Below are positions 60,577 through 64,000 of a DNA stretch of 64,000 bases, piece after piece. Numbering within the stretch: position 1 is the stretch's first letter; every line of letters starts with the position of its first letter. This DNA comes from Marinicellulosiphila megalodicopiae (GTDB lineage Bacteria > Pseudomonadota > Gammaproteobacteria > Pseudomonadales > Natronospirillaceae), in the NCBI RefSeq assembly GCF_045862395.1, contig NZ_AP023087.1:2294001-2358000 (forward strand), given 5' to 3'. Under the pieces are notes generated by a model. It saw only the letters and a program-made list of their open reading frames with translations, made no database searches and was not told where the DNA came from. Both the position numbers and the translations under genes were made by a program.

Positions 60577-61344
60577 TTACTGAGCTCTAGAGCTTTGCAT
60601 ATCTGAAATTGCATTCATATGATTTAAATCTGCTACAAATAAATACCCTTTACTTCGTACTGTCTTAATTCTTCGTGGATGAAGGGGGTCATCCCCAACT
60701 TTTGGTCGAATTCTAGAAACTCGTACGTCAACAGATCGATCCTGCCCATCATATTCAATACCGCGAAGTTGATGAAAAATTTCTTCTCGGGTCAAAATTT
60801 CTCCAGCATGGCTTGATAGCAACCATAGCAAATCAAATTCAGCGCTGGTTAACTCAATCGCTTCGTCACCTAACCATGCTTCGCGCATTGTATTGTCGAT
60901 GGTTAATTGCCCAAATTGCAATCGATCTTGCTTCTCTGCAACCGCATCTACATCTTCATGAGTATGTCGACGTAATAATGCTTGTGCCCGTGCTAACATT
61001 AACCGATTTGAAACGGTTTTTGATAAATATTCATCCGCTCCCATATCTAATCCTAATACTTGATCTAACTCATCTGCTCGATGAGATAACATCATGATCG
61101 GCCCTGTGTAAAGTTGCCTAGACAATTTACAAATTGTTAATCCGTTTTCTCCTGGAACGTTTAATTCAAGCATGATCAAATCAGGCTTTTCATCATCTAT
61201 TCGCTGTATTGCTAAGCTGCCATTATTCTCTATGGCAACATCAAAGCCATTGGATACAAAATATTCACTTAATTGTTTTGAAAAAATCATATCATCATCA
61301 ATGATCAATATTTTACGCTTATTAGTTTGATTTAAATAAGTCAC
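60577..61344 (-). CDS. OmpR/PhoB-family regulator with Glu at the phosphoacceptor position
   Basis: About 255 residues. A receiver domain (KILIIDDDMIFSKQ) and a winged-helix output domain (AEFDLLWLLSSHAGEILTRE, VDVRVSRIRPKVGD, IKTVRSKGYLFV) are complete. The normally invariant Asp of LxxLDL reads LIMLELNVPG, with GAA encoding Glu (codon complement at 61165-61167). Glu there often mimics the phosphorylated state. The GTG at 61344 has GGTGGG just upstream; the GTG at 61356 is a weaker choice. No histidine kinase gene is adjacent. Genes controlled are unknown; the lipoprotein next door is a candidate. Confidence 0.85.
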   Translation of the reverse strand: MTYLNQTNKRKILIIDDDMIFSKQLSEYFVSNGFDVAIENNGSLAIQRIDDEKPDLIMLELNVPGENGLTICKLSRQLYTGPIMMLSHRADELDQVLGLDMGADEYLSKTVSNRLMLARAQALLRRHTHEDVDAVAEKQDRLQFGQLTIDNTMREAWLGDEAIELTSAEFDLLWLLSSHAGEILTREEIFHQLRGIEYDGQDRSVDVRVSRIRPKVGDDPLHPRRIKTVRSKGYLFVADLNHMNAISDMQSSRAQ

Positions 61345-61356
61345 TATATAACCCAC

Positions 61357-61743
61357 CGCATTAAAAAGAGTTTTCGAACAAAGTTACAAATCAATATGAA
61401 ACATAACTTTGTGACTTAATATTAAATCTAGTCACAATTTGAAGTTTTGCCTTGTTTAAATAATCTGTTTTAACAAATAGTTTTCTTAAATTCACATTGC
61501 AAAATCAGTAAAGAGGAAAAACAACAGAAAAACATCTATTTTGACGGTTTTTGAAAGAGTTGATATCTGAAAATTGTCATATTAACTTTATTAAAGAAAG
61601 CCGGAATAACATTGCCGTTACGTAATTTTATGTAAATGAAATATAGATTTAACCGATTCTTATAAAAATTAAAGATAATTGATATTTGAACTGAACACCG
61701 AGAGAAAATATTCCATCATTTTCTTTCGATAATAATTGATTAT
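61357..61743. other. Intergenic region with one inverted repeat
   Basis: About 390 AT-rich bases between the OmpR-like gene and yciO. ACAAAGTTA near 61379 pairs with TAACTTTGT near 61405 (9-base stem, 17-base loop), close to the regulator's start, where an autoregulatory site would be expected. No gene is seen. Confidence 0.4.
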
Positions 61744-62364
61744 TTAACCAAGAATGGAAGCACTTCCCCGCCCTTGCCTAACGATTTGTGGCACTTCATC
61801 CAAAAAGCTCACAACTGTTGTATCTTCATCTGCACAATATCCGCCATCGACGATTAGATCGACACTATGACCGATTTGTTCATTTATGTCCCAAGGCTCA
61901 ACCAATGCTTGAGTCTTGCCTGGTAGAATTAATGACGTACTCATAAATGGTTCGCCCAACTCTTCTAATATCGCCTGAGTAATGGCGTGATCAGGAATAC
62001 GAAGCCCTATTGTTTTTCTTTTTGGGTGCATTAATCGTTTAGGCACTTCTTTGCTGGCTTCTAAAATGAATGTATAAGCCCCTGGAGTGTTGCTTTTCAT
62101 CAAACGGTAATGATCATTACCCACTCGAGCGTAGTTTGAAATTTCTGATAAATCTTTGCATACCAAGGTTAAATGGTGTTTTTCATCTATTTGGCGAATC
62201 TGGCGAATACGATCTAATGCTTTTTTATCCCCCATATGACAGGCCAATGCATAACTAGAGTCTGTTGGATATGCGACCACTTCACCCTTTTTTAATGCGT
62301 CTACAACTAGTCGAATCAGTCTCAGTTGAGGTGAGTCCGGATGGATTGTGATAATTTTACTCAT
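61744..62364 (-). CDS. yciO: YciO/Sua5-type threonylcarbamoyl-AMP synthase-like protein
   Basis: About 206 residues from the Met at 62364. The YrdC-fold nucleotide-binding segment VVAYPTDSSYALACHMGD, the RIRQIRQIDEKHHLTLVCKDLSE motif and RKTIGLRIPDH are present. It lacks the C-terminal Sua5 domain, so it is the single-domain YciO/TsaC type. YciO is linked to tRNA t6A-type chemistry, but its exact role is less certain than TsaC. Length and the KRKT end favour YciO. It overlaps the small membrane-protein gene by eight bases. Confidence 0.82.
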   Translation of the reverse strand: MSKIITIHPDSPQLRLIRLVVDALKKGEVVAYPTDSSYALACHMGDKKALDRIRQIRQIDEKHHLTLVCKDLSEISNYARVGNDHYRLMKSNTPGAYTFILEASKEVPKRLMHPKRKTIGLRIPDHAITQAILEELGEPFMSTSLILPGKTQALVEPWDINEQIGHSVDLIVDGGYCADEDTTVVSFLDEVPQIVRQGRGSASILG

Positions 62365-62725
62365 GGTTTTGTCCTTTAAATCTGACCCAAGAAAGCCTAC
62401 CGACAATAAGTGATAATTGTGCTAGCACTAAAGCTGAAACTAAAAAAATTAAACTTTTGATGGTTAGCGACCAATCGGGGGTATTTGCAAATAAATTATC
62501 CATTCCAGAAAGACCTAACACCATAATGGCAGGAGCAATGGCATTAATTGAATCAACAGAATTATCTATAGGAGTCAGTAAGCCAACAGCAAAAGTCATT
62601 AATGAAATATAAACAATCCAAAAAGATTTAAAAAACAGCTTCAGTAGAAAATGAAAAAGGATTATAAATATTGCGCTGGTCAGTAAATAGATTAACCATG
62701 CTTCTGTGTAAAAATCTGCGTTCAT
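62357..62725 (-). CDS. Small integral membrane protein, unknown
   Basis: 122 residues with three predicted hydrophobic segments (about 9-32, 35-50, 90-110): WLIYLLTSAIFIILFHFLLK, then FWIVYISLMTFAVGLL, and LTIKSLIFLVSALVLAQLSL. No motif suggests a function. It lies between ycgN and yciO with short gaps or overlap, so it is likely cotranscribed. Proteins of this kind occur next to yciO and rnd in related gammaproteobacteria. Confidence 0.6.
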   Translation of the reverse strand: MNADFYTEAWLIYLLTSAIFIILFHFLLKLFFKSFWIVYISLMTFAVGLLTPIDNSVDSINAIAPAIMVLGLSGMDNLFANTPDWSLTIKSLIFLVSALVLAQLSLIVGRLSWVRFKGQNHE

Positions 62726-62732
62726 TATTAAA

Positions 62733-63185
62733 TCACTCTACCCAATTAATTATGTGCTCTTCCCAGTCTTGTTCGGGAACCGTTACGTCTTTAAACAATG
62801 TTTGACTGGAAATACTTTGTTTGTTTCTTACAGTACTGTTACTTTTTGCGTCTTTTTCTAAATCATTCAGCGGATGCCACATTGGCAAAGGCGTGCGCTC
62901 ATGCACTAAGCGATAACTGCATGTAGACGGCAACCAATAAAAGTTTTCAACGTCTTCTTTTTTGAGCCATACGCAATTTGGCACTTTTTCTTGGCGAGTT
63001 TGATACACCGTACAGCTACAGTCGTCACTCATGTACTGACATACCAAATCGGTGTAATACACGGTGCCGTCAAAATCGTCTTCTAATTTTTGCAGGCAAC
63101 ATTTTGCGCAACCGTCACACAAAGACTCCCACTGAGTCTGATCCAAATCCGCTAACGCAGGCATGGCAACAAATGGAAAGCTCAT
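62733..63185 (-). CDS. ycgN: YcgN-family Cys-cluster protein (UPF0260)
   Basis: 150 residues. Eight or more Cys in the family arrangement: WESLCDGCAKCCLQKLED, DLVCQYMSDDCSCTVYQTRQ and LPSTCSYRLV, which suggest a metal or Fe-S site. YcgN is widely conserved but uncharacterised; it is often next to ycgL and minCDE or rnd. It is 30 bases downstream of ycgL in the same operon. Confidence 0.85.
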   Translation of the reverse strand: MSFPFVAMPALADLDQTQWESLCDGCAKCCLQKLEDDFDGTVYYTDLVCQYMSDDCSCTVYQTRQEKVPNCVWLKKEDVENFYWLPSTCSYRLVHERTPLPMWHPLNDLEKDAKSNSTVRNKQSISSQTLFKDVTVPEQDWEEHIINWVE

Positions 63186-63215
63186 GGGTGGTTTACCTTG
63201 TTTATTTGATTCAAC

Positions 63216-63542
63216 TTAAGTACCAATGTCCGACCCGCCCATGTTTTCGTATTTTTCTGACGTGTCTTTATATAGGTCTAACATATAGTCGTCTTTTTTA
63301 TCGGGCAGTTGTAAATAAAAGCCTTCTTTATTTAACGCTTCTACCAATTGCTCTCTTGTAAAACGGGCAAAGGTTTTGTCTTTTTTAAGTAACAAACTTA
63401 AGGTCAACAGTGGCGTGCCAAAAATTTCTTTAAGCCCTTCTGGCAACGTCGATAAATCTTTATTTTTTAGCGTATACAAATAAGTATCCGCTCGTTTGTT
63501 GGTTTTGTATACACACACAATTTGATTCAATAAATCATTCAT
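63216..63542 (-). CDS. ycgL: YcgL-family protein (UPF0745)
   Basis: 108 residues of the YcgL fold: QIVCVYKTNKRADTYLYTLK, LPEGLKEIFGTPLLTLSLLL and GFYLQLPDKKDDYMLDLYK are the conserved blocks. Its biochemical role is not established. It overlaps the rnd stop by eight bases, indicating coupled translation, as in other gammaproteobacteria. Confidence 0.85.
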   Translation of the reverse strand: MNDLLNQIVCVYKTNKRADTYLYTLKNKDLSTLPEGLKEIFGTPLLTLSLLLKKDKTFARFTREQLVEALNKEGFYLQLPDKKDDYMLDLYKDTSEKYENMGGSDIGT

Positions 63543-64000
63543 GATTTAAAAACTCCAATAATACAGGTTGTAGAAGTTGTTGACGAAATCCACCGAAGTA
63601 CGTTTCATCATAATTTAAGCTGGGTTGATTCAAAACATAACGTCGATAAAAGCTTTCTAGGTGTTTTTTATTACACAAGCAATCGGCAAATATGCCTAAT
63701 TGTTCTGCTTTGACACCAATGGCTTGTTTCATTTTTTTAAGCTCGCCTTGGGCTTTTGAATTTAAGCCCGGTTCAATCAAGTCAAATTCTGGCAGTGACG
63801 ATTGTTGCGCTAATGCTGTCACCTGCTCTTTTACACAATCTACCGCTAACTGAGCGTATTTGCGTATTTGTTTAGGATGCACATCCACAATATTGGTTAA
63901 ATCGTGTTTCGATTGTGGCAAACGTTCTGCAATTTGCACTAAGGCAACGTCATTAAATACACGGGTTCTGGGTACATTTTCTGACTTTGCAAGCTCTTCA
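63535..64000 (-). CDS. rnd: Ribonuclease D, partial (3' part only)
   Basis: The frame is open to the right edge of the window, so only the last 155 residues or so are seen. They include the HRDC-domain part (ENVPRTRVFNDVALVQIAER, then QIRKYAQLAVDCVKEQV) and the C-terminal helical region of RNase D. The 3'-5' exonuclease domain with its DEDD residues would lie beyond the window. RNase D trims the 3' ends of tRNA and other small RNAs. The stop overlaps ycgL. Confidence 0.85.
   Translation of the reverse strand, partial: EELAKSENVPRTRVFNDVALVQIAERLPQSKHDLTNIVDVHPKQIRKYAQLAVDCVKEQVTALAQQSSLPEFDLIEPGLNSKAQGELKKMKQAIGVKAEQLGIFADCLCNKKHLESFYRRYVLNQPSLNYDETYFGGFRQQLLQPVLLEFLNHE

Noticed and set aside
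61590..61622. Sigma-28 promoter (TAAAG...GCCGTTA)
   Set aside because: The spacing between the two parts is longer than the FliA pattern allows.

Overview
The window looks like an AT-rich chromosomal segment of a polarly flagellated marine gammaproteobacterium. Support: the chemotaxis gene order flhA-flhF-flhG-fliA-cheY-cheZ-cheA-cheB-(motC-like)-parA-cheW-like-cheW, which is the Pseudomonas/Oceanospirillales/Shewanella layout; near-consensus sigma-54 promoters in front of flagellar operons; a ThrH-type phosphatase; a long-form PurC; and the rnd-ycgL-ycgN-yciO block. An Oceanospirillales-like host is my inference from gene content, not a measured placement. I saw no rRNA, tRNA or CRISPR array.

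Layout. 0-2.5 kb: a VapBC-like toxin-antitoxin pair lies between a CbiX-type chelatase gene and a decayed duplicate of that gene's 3' end. 2.5-9.1 kb: rsuA, an MmcQ/YjbR protein, an orphan three-gene envelope operon ending in a TAXI-like binding protein, an APH-family kinase, a frameshifted remnant and a glutamate-synthase-like flavoprotein. 9.1-20.3 kb: housekeeping genes (tmk, holB, pilZ, thrH, purC, dusA, a CobW GTPase) mixed with an IS5-family element, a solitary tyrosine recombinase and most copies of a short interspersed palindromic repeat with ends GGGGTCGGATCCA/TGGATCCGACCCC. 20.4-31.7 kb: a response regulator, then flgBCDE and flgFGHI, each led by a sigma-54 promoter. FlgE is a giant of 1613 residues. 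32-42 kb: hrpA with an orphan oligopeptide-binding protein, small conserved proteins and a YfaZ-like porin on one strand; DUF3135, NUDIX and MlaA genes follow. 42-56.5 kb: the flagellar/chemotaxis operon on the minus strand. 56.6-61.4 kb: a 1219-residue lipoprotein and an OmpR-like regulator with Glu at the phosphoacceptor site. 61.7-64 kb: yciO, a small membrane protein, ycgN, ycgL and the 3' part of rnd.

How it fits together. Two blocks serve flagellar motility: rod, hook and ring proteins on the plus strand; export gate, placement (FlhF/FlhG), sigma-28 and chemotaxis signalling on the minus strand. They are unusual in four ways: the inflated hook protein, a flg operon that stops at flgI, a degenerate MotA-like protein in the motC slot with no motD, and a CheA linker carrying three copies of an acidic motif that resembles the CheZ tail. 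The most interesting loci are flgE, the motC-like gene, the interspersed repeat family, the recombinase with its inverted-repeat leader beside dusA, and the orphan TAXI-like operon.
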